Below are positions 7,950 to 16,667 of a stretch of 64,000 bases of DNA, piece by piece. Each line of letters starts with the position of its first letter. Within the stretch, counting starts at the first letter, position 1. A program made the position numbers and the translations under genes. Under the pieces are notes generated by a model. That model was not told where the DNA came from. It saw only the letters and a list, made by a program, of their open reading frames with translations, and searched no databases. The DNA comes from Bacillota bacterium (GTDB taxonomy: Bacteria; Bacillota; Clostridia; Lachnospirales; Lachnospiraceae): contig JAMPHT010000007.1 of assembly GCA_023663285.1 (NCBI GenBank), forward strand, positions 1 through 64,000, given 5' to 3'.

Positions 7950-9332
7950 TCAATCCTTCTCCTTATTCATGACTGCAAAGTTCACTCCCGTATCCGTAGG
8001 TTCATCCTCGCTGAACACATAGTCCTTGCCAGGCAGCACCGCATTCAGGATAATGCCCACAAGAGCCCCTACGGCAAGGCCGGAAAGGCTGATGGTGACG
8101 GAGCCCACCGTAAAGGCAATGGCTCCTGCGGCGCTGTACTTGATGCCGATGGACAGAACCAGGATCAGTGCGGCAATGATGACATTTCGGCTCTTGGAGA
8201 AATCACAGCGGGACTCCACCACGTTGCGGACGCCCACCGCGGAGATCATACCGTAAAGCACCAGCGATACGCCTCCCACCGTTGCAGAGGGCATACAGCC
8301 GATGACCGCCGCAAACTTGGGACAGAAGGAAAACAGGATCGCAAATCCTGCCGCAAGGCGGATCACCATGGGGTCAAATACCTTCGTCAGGGAAAGCACG
8401 CCGGTGTTCTCGCCATAGGTGGTATTTGCAGGCGCGCCGAACAGGGACGCCACGATGGTGGCAAGACCGTCCCCCAGCAGGGTCCTGTGCAGCCCCGGAT
8501 CCTTGATATAATTTTTCCCCACCGTGGAGGAAATGGCGGATATATCTCCCACGTGCTCTACAATGGTAGCCAGGGCAATGGGCATGATGGTAATGACGCT
8601 GGTGATCAGCATGGACACATTGCCGTCCCCGAAAGCCCAGAACACGGTGCTGTCCCAATGGATGGGGAACCCGATCCAGGCCGCGTCGGCAACACTGGTA
8701 AAGTCTACCCGCTGCAAAATGACCGCCAGCAGATAGGAGCCCAGCACACCCACAATAATGGGTACGATCTTCAGCATTCCCCGCCCCCAGATATTGCAGA
8801 TGACGATCAGCACGATAGCCGTAAGGGCAATGAGCCAGTCGGAGGAACAGCTGTCAATGGCTGTCTGGGAAAGGGTGAGGCCGATAGCGATGATAATGGG
8901 CCCGGTGACCACGGGCGGAAAGAACTGCATGACCTTCTTTGTACCGAACAGCTTGATCAAAAGGGCCAGCAGCAGATACAGCAGTCCTGCACAAGCCACG
9001 CCGAAGCAGGCGTATGGCAGCAGACCCGGCTGAAGGGTGCTGGGATTGTCCATGGGATTGCCTGCAATGGCATGATAACCTGCCAGAAACGCAAAGGAGG
9101 ATCCCAGAAAGGCCGGTACGTTTCTCTTTGTCAGAAAATGAAACAATAATGTGCCGATTCCGGCAAAGAACAGGGTGGTGGAAACATCCAGACCTGTCAG
9201 GACGGGAACCAGTATGGTGGAACCAAACATTGCAAACATATGCTGCAGGCCCAACACTGCGACCTTTGGAGCGCCAAGGACTTTGGCATCATAGATGCCG
9301 CTCTCGCCGAGAGCCGATTTCTTCTTGCTCAT
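7950..9332 (-). CDS. uraA: NCS2 family nucleobase permease (uracil/xanthine type)
   Basis: Membrane transporter that imports uracil or a related base with protons. There are about 12-14 hydrophobic segments over 460 residues. The sequence shows the NCS2 features LGLQHMFAMFGSTILVP at the N-terminus, a glycine-rich segment around the family's conserved Glu (TIVEHVGD), and the helix-10 signature GAPANTTYGENTGVL. The last motif favours uracil permease, though xanthine permeases are close. The start at 9332 follows AGGAGG. A promoter (9445-9473) and a hairpin (9405-9430) precede it. The assignment as UraA rather than another NCS2 base carrier is moderate. Confidence 0.88.
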   Translation of the reverse strand: MSKKKSALGESGIYDAKVLGAPKVAVLGLQHMFAMFGSTILVPVLTGLDVSTTLFFAGIGTLLFHFLTKRNVPAFLGSSFAFLAGYHAIAGNPMDNPSTLQPGLLPYACFGVACAGLLYLLLALLIKLFGTKKVMQFFPPVVTGPIIIAIGLTLSQTAIDSCSSDWLIALTAIVLIVICNIWGRGMLKIVPIIVGVLGSYLLAVILQRVDFTSVADAAWIGFPIHWDSTVFWAFGDGNVSMLITSVITIMPIALATIVEHVGDISAISSTVGKNYIKDPGLHRTLLGDGLATIVASLFGAPANTTYGENTGVLSLTKVFDPMVIRLAAGFAILFSFCPKFAAVIGCMPSATVGGVSLVLYGMISAVGVRNVVESRCDFSKSRNVIIAALILVLSIGIKYSAAGAIAFTVGSVTISLSGLAVGALVGIILNAVLPGKDYVFSEDEPTDTGVNFAVMNKEKD

Positions 9333-9404
9333 AAACTCTTCCTCCTGTGATCTTCCCGCAATCTCTCCCCTCTCGAAAAGTAGATTTACAGGCTTTTTCC
9401 GCAA

Positions 9405-9430
9405 AATGAGACCGTGGGAACGGCCTCATT
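9405..9430 (-). promoter_or_regulatory. Hairpin in the permease leader
   Basis: AATGAGGCCG pairs with CGGTCTCATT (one G-U on the minus-strand RNA) around a six-base loop, followed by TTTTG. It begins about 8 bases after the predicted transcript start. It may be an attenuator or a 5' stabiliser; no PyrR-binding consensus is evident. Confidence 0.45.
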
Positions 9431-9444
9431 GCACTTTCTTCTCT

Positions 9445-9473
9445 ATGATAATCGCTGACCGGGAGCACGTCAA
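9445..9473 (-). promoter_or_regulatory. Promoter for the nucleobase permease
   Basis: TTGACG (9468-9473), 17 bases, TATCAT (9445-9450). Confidence 0.6.
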
Positions 9474-9499
9474 GAAAAATCCATAGTAACAGCTGTTTT

Positions 9500-10627
9500 T
9501 TATTCCGCCAGCGGATTTACCTGAACGGCGTTCTCCTTCAGATAGTCCTTCCATATCTGAATATACTTGGCTTTCAGGTGAACCCCGTCAAAGGTATAGG
9601 AATCTACCATTCCTCCTGTCTCATCACAAATGAGAGGATTTACATCCAGATAAAAAACACTTCTGCCATCCGCCAGCTTCTCCAGCTCCAGGTTGCGGGC
9701 CTCAATTCCCTCGTTGTTGATGTAATCCCCCTGGTTGGAGCGGGCTGTTGTCACCTTGATGATACCCTGGATATAGATGACCGCATCCGGCTGCAGCTCC
9801 TTAAGATGCTCCACCACCTCCCTGTATTTCTCCGTAAAGGTATCTACGGTGCCGATTCCCATCTCGTTGATGCCGATCATCAGATAGATCTTTGCAAAGG
9901 AATTTTCCTGCAGGGCCTCTTCAATGGTGATCTTCTTTTTCTGCCCCGGCACCTTCACAATTTCCGCATCGAATATTTTATATATGGTAAGGCCGGTAGA
10001 GGCATAAAATGTGGATATCTCCTCCAGCCCGCCATATTCGTACATACCCACTGTTCTGGAATCTCCGATGAACACCGCATCCGAAAAATAATCGTCCTCC
10101 ACCGTGATAAACACCGGTTCTTCCGGCACATCCGCCCCTGAAGCCTGTACTCCGGACGCCCCCTCCGCTGCAGAGCCCTCAGCCTGTTCCGATTCGGCAT
10201 CCGCCGAGGCTCCGTTCGATCCTGCTCCCGCTTCCGCCGCTGTTCCATTTCCGTCTGCCCCGGCATCTGTCAACGTTCCATTCCGGTCTGCTCCCGCTTC
10301 CGCCGCTGTTCCATTTCCGTCTGCCCCGGCATCTGTCAGCGTTCCGTCCCGGTCCGCTCCTGCTTCCGCCGCCGTTTCCTTTCCACCCGCTCCGGCTTTC
10401 GCCAACGTCCCGTCCAGGTCTGTTCCCGCTTCCGCCAATATTCCCTCCCGGTCGGCCTCAGCTCCCGGCGTCTCTTCGCCCTGCTCCCGCCCGGTATCTC
10501 CCAGGCAGAACTCCTTTACCTGTTGGGCAGCCTGAGCGTATACCTTCCACCGGTCCACCCTGCTTAAATAGACGATTCCCACCGCCACCAGCAGTATCAA
10601 ATAATAGCATTTCTTTAACCGTTTCAC
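9500..10627 (-). CDS. SGNH/GDSL hydrolase-like membrane-anchored protein with repeat linker
   Basis: Likely extracellular acyl-transfer partner of the adjacent MBOAT. An N-terminal membrane anchor (about residues 8-22) is followed by seven copies of an 11-residue Ala/Gly/Asp repeat (residues 65-141), then the SGNH domain: nucleophile in FIGDSRTVG (Ser190) and the C-terminal Asp/His pair in TFDGVHL. It lies 17 bases downstream of the MBOAT gene on the same strand, so they are presumably one operon. In comparable systems the MBOAT moves an acyl group across the membrane and the SGNH protein transfers it to a glycan. The acceptor here is unknown. The repeat likely acts as a spacer through the cell wall. 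Confidence 0.8.
   Translation of the reverse strand: MKRLKKCYYLILLVAVGIVYLSRVDRWKVYAQAAQQVKEFCLGDTGREQGEETPGAEADREGILAEAGTDLDGTLAKAGAGGKETAAEAGADRDGTLTDAGADGNGTAAEAGADRNGTLTDAGADGNGTAAEAGAGSNGASADAESEQAEGSAAEGASGVQASGADVPEEPVFITVEDDYFSDAVFIGDSRTVGMYEYGGLEEISTFYASTGLTIYKIFDAEIVKVPGQKKKITIEEALQENSFAKIYLMIGINEMGIGTVDTFTEKYREVVEHLKELQPDAVIYIQGIIKVTTARSNQGDYINNEGIEARNLELEKLADGRSVFYLDVNPLICDETGGMVDSYTFDGVHLKAKYIQIWKDYLKENAVQVNPLAE
10205..10435 (-). repeat. Seven tandem 33-bp repeats (coding)
   Basis: Seven in-frame 33-base units encode 11-residue repeats such as AEAGADRDGTL and TDAGADGNGTA. The central units alternate in two types, giving a near-identical 66-base higher-order period. A further degenerate unit precedes them. 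The period being a multiple of three means copy-number change would keep the frame. Confidence 0.9.
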
Positions 10628-10644
10628 TTTATCTTTCGTCTCTC

Positions 10645-12039
10645 CTAAAATCTTCTGAAATACATGAAAGGATTATCCCCTTCCACCTGAAGCCGCCACA
10701 CGCACAGCCAGAAAAGCGCCACCAGGATCAAAGTGCCCGCTATGCTGTCCTTCCATCTGCGAAACAGCCTTTGCAGTACCGCCGTACACCCCAGCCCACC
10801 AATGCCAAACAGATACCAGTAAGTCTGCAATGCCCTGAACCAGTCTCCCATACTTACATGGACGCCTTCCACGGTGCCGAACATTCTGCCAAGATAGATC
10901 TGCAGCTGAGAAATATCCGTCACTGCAAAGCAGATCCAGGTCACAGGAATGACTGCCCACAGATACAGATGGGGAAGCGCCTTCAGCGGGCCTTTCAGTA
11001 TCTTACCTGCCCCCAGGGCGTCCATCTGTCTTTCAAACACAATCAGCAGCCACAGCAGCATCCCCCAGATCAGGAAATTTTTCGTACTGCCATGCCAGAT
11101 CGCCGTCAACCCCCAGACTGCCAGCAGGTTGAATACTGTCCGCACCTCTCCCCTTCGGCTGCCGCCCAGGGGAATGTAGATATATCTGCAAAACCACTCC
11201 CCCAGCGTCATATGCCATCTGCGGTAAAAATCCCTTACGGAGCCTGCCATATAGGGCGTCCGGAAATTTTCCGGCAGTTCAAAGCCCAGCATCCTGCCCA
11301 GGCCCAGCGCCATGAGGGAGTAACCGTAAAAGTCAAAATATATCTTCATGGAGTAGGCTGCTGCCGCCATCCAGGCAAGGGGCGTGGATATGCTCTCAAA
11401 GCCCGTCACCTGCACCTCCTGCCAGAGAAGCCCCAGCCGGTCTGCCAGAAGGACCTTTGCCGCCAATCCCATGGTGAATACCTTCAGCCCCTCCTGCAGC
11501 TTCTCCGCATTGAACTTCCGTTCATAAAGCTTCTCCCGCACCTCCCCGTAACGGACAATAGGCCCTGCTATCAGCTGAGGAAACATGGTGATATAGGTGG
11601 CAAAGCAGACAAAGGATGTCTCCTTCTTCTGTTCTCCGTTATAAACATCCGCCAGATAAGAAAGGATCTGAAAGGTATAAAAGCTGATGCCCAGAGGAAG
11701 CGCATCCTCATCAAACACCGCCTTGCAGACCGCAAGCACTCCTATATTGACCACAATCGCCGTGATAAAAATTCTTTTTCGTTTTCTGTCATATTTAATT
11801 TTCTTTTGTTTGTTCTGCTTTCCCTTCTGCCTCGGCATCTGTTCCAGGCGAAGCCCCGTAAAGTAATTGGCCAGCACGGATACCATGAGCAGCACCAGAT
11901 ATTTTGGCTCTCCAAAAGAATAAAAAATTAGGCTTCCTGCGAGAAGCACCACATTTTTACACCTTTGGGGAGACAGCCAATAGATAATCAAAAAAGCCGG
12001 CAGAAATAGAAGCAGAAATTCTATACTGCTGAATATCAA
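10645..12039 (-). CDS. MBOAT family O-acyltransferase
   Basis: Polytopic membrane enzyme related to AlgI/DltB that passes acyl groups across the membrane for glycan or teichoic acid modification. Several hydrophobic helices span 464 residues. The family's catalytic histidine is in AIWHGS and the preceding conserved stretch is FYRRWHMTLGEW followed by YIYIPLGG. It is the first gene of a two-gene unit with the SGNH protein at 9500-10627. A second MBOAT/SGNH pair lies at 35602-38585 but differs substantially in sequence. Which polymer is acylated cannot be read from the sequence. Confidence 0.92.
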   Translation of the reverse strand: MIFSSIEFLLLFLPAFLIIYWLSPQRCKNVVLLAGSLIFYSFGEPKYLVLLMVSVLANYFTGLRLEQMPRQKGKQNKQKKIKYDRKRKRIFITAIVVNIGVLAVCKAVFDEDALPLGISFYTFQILSYLADVYNGEQKKETSFVCFATYITMFPQLIAGPIVRYGEVREKLYERKFNAEKLQEGLKVFTMGLAAKVLLADRLGLLWQEVQVTGFESISTPLAWMAAAAYSMKIYFDFYGYSLMALGLGRMLGFELPENFRTPYMAGSVRDFYRRWHMTLGEWFCRYIYIPLGGSRRGEVRTVFNLLAVWGLTAIWHGSTKNFLIWGMLLWLLIVFERQMDALGAGKILKGPLKALPHLYLWAVIPVTWICFAVTDISQLQIYLGRMFGTVEGVHVSMGDWFRALQTYWYLFGIGGLGCTAVLQRLFRRWKDSIAGTLILVALFWLCVWRLQVEGDNPFMYFRRF

Positions 12040-12085
12040 AAATCATCACATCTTTCGCTGAATCTATCGTTAAGCGTTACACCGC

Positions 12086-12114
12086 TTGCTTATTTGTTGT
12101 GCTAATTATATAAT
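12086..12114 (+). promoter_or_regulatory. Promoter for the DUF6062 gene
   Basis: TTGCTT (12086-12091), 17 bases, TATAAT (12109-12114) in the divergent gap between the MBOAT gene and the DUF6062 gene. Confidence 0.65.
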
Positions 12115-12191
12115 AACCATAAAGTCTGCTTCTGACAACTTAAGAAATCTTAAAAAATGTTACAAAATTATGTAAAAAGAGAGGTATCCAC

Positions 12192-12953
12192 ATGAAAGAA
12201 CAGTTGTACACCATCCCCTTAAACGACGCCATAGACGCCAATGACGAATGCCCCTTTTGTTTTATTGAACGAAGCGTCGAGCGCGACCTGCTGGATTTTG
12301 TGCTGGGCAGCAGCGCCTCCTACATGGAAGCAGATATTCGGGACATGACGGACAAGGCCGGCTTCTGCCGCCCCCATTTCCAGAAGATGTTCGACTACGG
12401 CAACACTCTGGGCAACGCCTGGATCTTAAAGACCCATTACCAACGGATGCTGGGGGAGATGAAAAAGGAATTTTCGGGCTTTAAGCCAGGAAAAGCCTCT
12501 CTGAGGGAAAAACTGGGAAAACGTGTTGAAAACAGCAATTCCATCGGCGTCTGGGTGCGTGAAAAGGAAGCCTCCTGCTACATCTGCAGCCAGTTTAAGG
12601 ATACATGGCAGCGCTACATGGACACCTTTTTCTATCTCTGGAAGCAGGATCCGGATTTTCGTGAAAAGGTAGCGAAAGGCAAGGGCTTCTGCCTGTCCCA
12701 CTTCGGCGATCTCTGCGAGGCTTCCGATACCAAGTTAAACGACAGGGAAAAGGAAGAATTTTACAGCTGTATGTTCCCTCTCATGGAGAAAAATATAGAG
12801 CGCCTTGCGGAGGATGTGTCATGGATGGTGGAAAAATTTGACTACCGCAACAAAGACGCGGACTGGAAAACCTCCAGGGACGCCATCCAGCGGGGTATGC
12901 AGAAGCTGAAAGGAGGCTATCCCGCCGACGGCCCTTACCGCCCTGCCAGATAA
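12192..12953 (+). CDS. DUF6062 family protein
   Basis: Cytosolic protein of unknown function, common in Lachnospiraceae. It contains four cysteine clusters in a repeated pattern: CPFC near residue 18, GFCRPHF near 56, CYIC near 130 and GFCLSHF near 163. The pairing CxxC then CxxHF, twice, suggests two metal-binding (probably zinc) sites in a tandem arrangement. The rest is helical and highly charged. The start follows GAGAGG. It is transcribed alone from a clear promoter and ends at a large inverted repeat. Confidence 0.8.
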   Translation: MKEQLYTIPLNDAIDANDECPFCFIERSVERDLLDFVLGSSASYMEADIRDMTDKAGFCRPHFQKMFDYGNTLGNAWILKTHYQRMLGEMKKEFSGFKPGKASLREKLGKRVENSNSIGVWVREKEASCYICSQFKDTWQRYMDTFFYLWKQDPDFREKVAKGKGFCLSHFGDLCEASDTKLNDREKEEFYSCMFPLMEKNIERLAEDVSWMVEKFDYRNKDADWKTSRDAIQRGMQKLKGGYPADGPYRPAR

Positions 12954-12961
12954 CAAAGCAG

Positions 12962-13023
12962 ACCAACGTCCGCTTGAAAGAATGCTTCGCATTCTTCCCC
13001 GGCTGCGGCGAAGCGGACATTGG
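12962..13023. terminator. Bidirectional inverted repeat between convergent genes
   Basis: Outer arms CCAACGTCCGCTT (12963-12975) and AAGCGGACATTGG (13011-13023) match at 12 of 13 positions, and an inner hairpin AGAATGC/GCATTCT (12979-12995) sits in the loop. It lies between convergent DUF6062 and TetR genes, so a terminator role in both directions is likely, though there is no long T-run. Confidence 0.5.
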
Positions 13024-13034
13024 ACGTCATATCC

Positions 13035-13640
13035 TCAGACCGCATACACCAGCTTCCTCATCATATCCAGATAGTCGCACAGCTTGCTGTACAGCATTTC
13101 CGGCTGGAAGGAAGCATCCTGAAAGCTTTCCGTCATCAACCCCTTGACGGTAAAGTCCAGCATCTTGCGAAGCTTCTCCCCGTCCACGCTTCCGGGCAGA
13201 CTGCTGTAGTCTATCTGGCTGTTGATAGACCGGTAGACCTCTTCCAAAGCGCCCTTCTTCCCCTCAATGGCCAGAAGGGCCTCGCTGACATCCTCCGTCA
13301 TGCAGCGGTTCAGGAACTGCTGCATATAGGGGTACCCCCGCATGGCGTGCATACGGGCGCACTCCGTCTGCTTCATGACCTCAAACAGATCCGACTCCCC
13401 TGCATCCACAGTGGAGCGAAGCTCCAGAGTCATGTATCTCACACTGTAATCATAGATAAAATTATATACGCCGATCTTATTTTCAAAATAGTGGAACAGA
13501 AGCCCCTTGCTGATAGACGCTTCCCTGACAATGTCATCCGTGCTGGCATGACGATACCCCTGAAGGGCAAACACCTTCAGCGCCGCGTTTATCATCCTGT
13601 CCTGCTTCTCTTTTTTTAAGTCAAAAAACTTGCCATTCAT
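13035..13640 (-). CDS. TetR/AcrR family transcriptional regulator
   Basis: DNA-binding repressor-type protein of 201 residues. The N-terminal helix-turn-helix reads MINAALKVFALQGYRHASTDDIVREASISKGLLFHYFENK, the usual TetR layout with LLFHYF in the recognition region. The C-terminal ligand-binding domain is not diagnostic. The start at 13640 follows GGGAG with eight-base spacing. It is divergent from the small acidic membrane protein gene at 13802 across 160 bases and may regulate that gene or itself, but I could not identify an operator. Confidence 0.88.
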   Translation of the reverse strand: MNGKFFDLKKEKQDRMINAALKVFALQGYRHASTDDIVREASISKGLLFHYFENKIGVYNFIYDYSVRYMTLELRSTVDAGESDLFEVMKQTECARMHAMRGYPYMQQFLNRCMTEDVSEALLAIEGKKGALEEVYRSINSQIDYSSLPGSVDGEKLRKMLDFTVKGLMTESFQDASFQPEMLYSKLCDYLDMMRKLVYAV

Positions 13641-13801
13641 AAAAATTACTCCCGTTCCAGTGAATATTATCATATCATAAATCTTCTCCAATAGAAACCG
13701 AAAACCATAAAATTTTCCTAAATTTATACATATTCCCTTTTCTTTTCAGCAAAATAGTATTAATATGGAAATATCTTAATCGGAACCGAAAGGAGTAACT
13801 T

Positions 13802-14161
13802 ATGGCTAAAAAATTTGGAAAATTCCTGCTTTTCACTGCGGCAGTGGGCACTGCTGCGGCTGCAGTTCATTATTATCTGCAGAAAAAGGGCGCTGAGCAT
13901 ACGGAATCCGAAGATGAGGATTATGATGACTTCAGCGGCGATTCCCCCAACTATGTGCCCCTGACCCCCGATGCAAAGGCGGCGACGGCTGAGGACGCAA
14001 AGGAAACACCCGATGCGGAAAAGAAGAAAGATGGTTTCACTCCCCTGAAGGAATCAGTGGAGAATGCTGCCGATAAGGCAGAGGACGCCATTGAAAATGT
14101 GGAGGAATTCTTTGACGAGGAGGACGGCTCCGACGAAGAGCCCGCCATCAGCGACAATTGA
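13802..14161 (+). CDS. Small acidic membrane-anchored protein
   Basis: 119 residues, family not recognised. Residues 8-22 form a short hydrophobic N-terminal segment, followed by KKG, and the remaining 90 residues are strongly acidic and rich in Glu, Asp, Ala and Lys, with helical heptad-like stretches (VENAADKAEDAIENVEEF). It is probably anchored in the membrane with a disordered or coiled tail. The start follows AAAGGAG. The gene stands alone, with the TetR regulator divergent upstream and an intrinsic terminator downstream. Confidence 0.75.
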   Translation: MAKKFGKFLLFTAAVGTAAAAVHYYLQKKGAEHTESEDEDYDDFSGDSPNYVPLTPDAKAATAEDAKETPDAEKKKDGFTPLKESVENAADKAEDAIENVEEFFDEEDGSDEEPAISDN

Positions 14162-14176
14162 TCCTCAACTTCTAAG

Positions 14177-14231
14177 AAGAGTATTGCAAAACAGCCGGAT
14201 TTCCGTTGTAGTGCAATACTCTTTTCTTTCT
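14177..14231 (+). terminator. Intrinsic terminator
   Basis: AAGAGTATTGCA and TGCAATACTCTT form a 12-bp perfect stem (14177-14223) with a T-rich tail. It ends the small acidic protein gene and touches the stop codon of the convergent MocR gene, so it may serve both. Confidence 0.85.
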
Positions 14232-15772
14232 TACAGCCAGACGCTTTTAAGCCGCCTGATCCCCTCCCGTATCTGCTCCGCCCCAAGAGCCCCGAAACCC
14301 ATCAGCACAGTGGCGGACTTAGGCTGTATTCTCCGTTCTTTCCCCTGCATCGACGTTTCAGCCATATTCTCGGAAAGCCCGTACACCCTGACTCCCACAT
14401 CTGCGGCGCTTTTGATAAGCTGTTCTTCGGTCCTGCCTTCTTTGGCCGTCAAAAGCAGATGCAGACCTGCGTTTTCTCCCGTCACCGCAAATTTTTCCCG
14501 GAAGGGACGCAGCTCTTCCAGCAGAAGCTCATGCTTTGCCCGATATATTTTTCTCATACGGTTTAAATGCCGCTCAAAATAGCCATCCCTGATAAATTCA
14601 TTCAGAACGCTCTGGTCGATCCTGGACACAGTGCAGGAATAAAAAAACAGCTCCCGCCGGTATTTTTCCAGCAGGACTTCCGGCAGTACCATGAAGCTGA
14701 TGCGGATCGCCGGGGCGATCGCCTTGGAAAAGCTGCCGATATAGATCACGCTGCCATGCTCGTCCGTGGCCTGCAGCGCGGGTATTGGCTTCCCGTGATA
14801 CCGGAATTCACTGTCATAATCGTCCTCTATGATATATCTGTTCGGGGCTTTATCCGCCCATTTCAGCAGTTCCAGCCGCCTGCCGATGGGCATCACCGTT
14901 CCGGAGGGGAACTGATGAGAGGGCATACAATACACCGCACTGACGTTCTCCTGCTCCAGCTGTCCCACCTTCATGCCGTTTTCATCTGCGTCCACCGTCA
15001 CCACCTGATAGGAAAAGGACTTTAAGATACGCCAGGACCGCAGATAAGTGGGGTTTTCCATGGCAATGCGCACCTGTTTTCCCAACAGCTTTTCCAGCAG
15101 GAGCAGCAGGTAATCGTTTCCCGCCCCCACTATGATCTGCTCCGGACGGCAGTTCACCCCTCTGGAGGAGTGCAGATATCGGCTGATGGTCTGCCGTAAC
15201 TCACGATCTCCCTGGGGCTCCCCTCTGGAAAACAGATCGCTGTTGGCATCCGTGAGAATATTCTTTGTGATCCGCTTCCAGACGCCGAAAGGAAACCCTG
15301 ACATATCGATCTCATGGGGGGAGAAATCGCAGACCCAGGCAGGACTGCCTGCGCCGTCCCCCTCCCCGCTCTTCGCCCCGGCTGCTCCGGCTTCCCTGGG
15401 AAGTTCTTCCATTCCATTCTTCATACCAGGGGCACTCTTTATGCTCTGGGCACTTTTTATACCCAGGACATCCTTTACGCCCCTGGTATAAGGATCTCTC
15501 CCCACATCCTCCATCTGTATCAGTTCTTCCATGGGACAGACAAAATACCCCCTGCAGGGTCTTGCCTCGATGTACCCTTCAGCCTGCAGCTGTCCGTAGG
15601 CATAATCCACCGTGCTCCTTGCCACCTGCAGATATTCCGCCAGAGAACGGGTGGAGGGAAGCCTCTCGCCTGCGAGAAGCTTCCCGTCCCTGATCTCTTT
15701 CCTGATATGCTCATATATCTGCTCATAGAGGCGGCCGCCGCCCGCCTGTAAGCGAATCGTCATCTCATACAT
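14231..15772 (-). CDS. MocR/PdxR family transcriptional regulator
   Basis: Fusion of a GntR-type winged helix with an aminotransferase-like domain. The N-terminus shows LYEQIYEHIRKEIRDGKLLAGERLPSTRSLAEYL, the GntR DNA-binding domain. The C-terminal two thirds resemble a fold-type I PLP enzyme, with GAGNDYLLLL, YIIEDDYDSEF and GSFSKAIAP holding the likely PLP lysine. Such proteins often control vitamin B6, GABA or taurine genes, but none of those is adjacent. It follows the DUF2225 gene by only four bases, so it is probably co-transcribed. A low-complexity insert rich in SAPGMK lies between the domains. Confidence 0.9.
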   Translation of the reverse strand: MYEMTIRLQAGGGRLYEQIYEHIRKEIRDGKLLAGERLPSTRSLAEYLQVARSTVDYAYGQLQAEGYIEARPCRGYFVCPMEELIQMEDVGRDPYTRGVKDVLGIKSAQSIKSAPGMKNGMEELPREAGAAGAKSGEGDGAGSPAWVCDFSPHEIDMSGFPFGVWKRITKNILTDANSDLFSRGEPQGDRELRQTISRYLHSSRGVNCRPEQIIVGAGNDYLLLLLEKLLGKQVRIAMENPTYLRSWRILKSFSYQVVTVDADENGMKVGQLEQENVSAVYCMPSHQFPSGTVMPIGRRLELLKWADKAPNRYIIEDDYDSEFRYHGKPIPALQATDEHGSVIYIGSFSKAIAPAIRISFMVLPEVLLEKYRRELFFYSCTVSRIDQSVLNEFIRDGYFERHLNRMRKIYRAKHELLLEELRPFREKFAVTGENAGLHLLLTAKEGRTEEQLIKSAADVGVRVYGLSENMAETSMQGKERRIQPKSATVLMGFGALGAEQIREGIRRLKSVWL

Positions 15773-15776
15773 AGCT

Positions 15777-16625
15777 TTAATGTCCGGCCTTTTTCATGTC
15801 CTCGATGATCTGCTCCTTCAGCGTCCTTGCCTTTTCCTTGGTGCGGGCGTTTGCCATGGAGGAAGCAAGAATGGAGGACACCAGGCGGCTGGCCACGTCA
15901 TACTTTTTAAACCTTGCCGCCAGCACCGCCAGCAGATAATCTATGGTCATTTCATCCATACCGCACATGGGGAAGCCTTCTGACTGCCTTGCCTCCACAA
16001 AGCCCTTGTAGGCATTCTGCAGATACTCCTCCTCCTGGCTCATCAGCTGCTCTATCTTCTTTGCGTCGCCGCCGCTCTCCTGCAGGCTTTCCCGCCAGCC
16101 CCGCACCAGCCAGCCGCTCTTTAAGCAGATATATGCCTTCTCGCTGGCCTTGGCCTTCTTTACCACAGCGCAGACAAGGGACAGTCTGTAACGCTCATAT
16201 GCCTGCTCATAGCTATAGACCTCATCCTCGTATCTGGTCACCTTGACGCTGTTACTGATTTTTTCCTTGATCAGCTTTGCCTGGGCGCTGCCGATGGCGG
16301 AGAAATATCTGCTCAAGGCCGCATACCCGCAGACAGGGCACAGCAGCACGTCATATTTTACCGAATCGATACCCTCATGCTTTGCGCGCAGATCCAAGTC
16401 AGTCCCCAACAGCTTTGCCTTTCCCGACTTCATGATCTTAGCCGGAAAGTCCTCTCCGCAAACCGGACAGGTAAAGGTCTTATCATAGATCAGATCCTTC
16501 TCCTCTACCTTGGGAGGCGCTGCAGCTACAGCCTTCTTTTTGGCTTCCTTCTCATCCTCCGCATAAATATCCATTCCTTCCAGCCCGTCAAGGCCAAAAT
16601 CTCCCAGTCCTGATAAAATCCCCAT
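15777..16625 (-). CDS. DUF2225 family protein (zinc-ribbon, helical)
   Basis: Unknown function. Two CxxC pairs (FTCPVCGEDF and LLCPVCGYAA, about residues 50 and 95) form a rubredoxin-like zinc knuckle in the N-terminal part, and the C-terminal part is a helical repeat region typical of the family. The 282-residue length is normal. The start follows AAGGAG. It sits 42 bases downstream of glnS on the same strand and four bases before the MocR gene, so the three are likely one transcript. Confidence 0.85.
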   Translation of the reverse strand: MGILSGLGDFGLDGLEGMDIYAEDEKEAKKKAVAAAPPKVEEKDLIYDKTFTCPVCGEDFPAKIMKSGKAKLLGTDLDLRAKHEGIDSVKYDVLLCPVCGYAALSRYFSAIGSAQAKLIKEKISNSVKVTRYEDEVYSYEQAYERYRLSLVCAVVKKAKASEKAYICLKSGWLVRGWRESLQESGGDAKKIEQLMSQEEEYLQNAYKGFVEARQSEGFPMCGMDEMTIDYLLAVLAARFKKYDVASRLVSSILASSMANARTKEKARTLKEQIIEDMKKAGH

Positions 16626-16667
16626 GTCAAATCTCCTTACCTTTCACTTCTATTGATTCTATGTTTT

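Noticed and set aside
7791-9149. Long plus-strand open frame (452 residues) opposite the permease
   Set aside because: Hydrophilic, His/Gly-rich translation with no start signal; the permease on the minus strand explains the sequence.
10104-10535. Plus-strand frame with repeated Ser-Ala-Pro units
   Set aside because: This is the antisense reading of the 33-bp repeat array in the SGNH gene.
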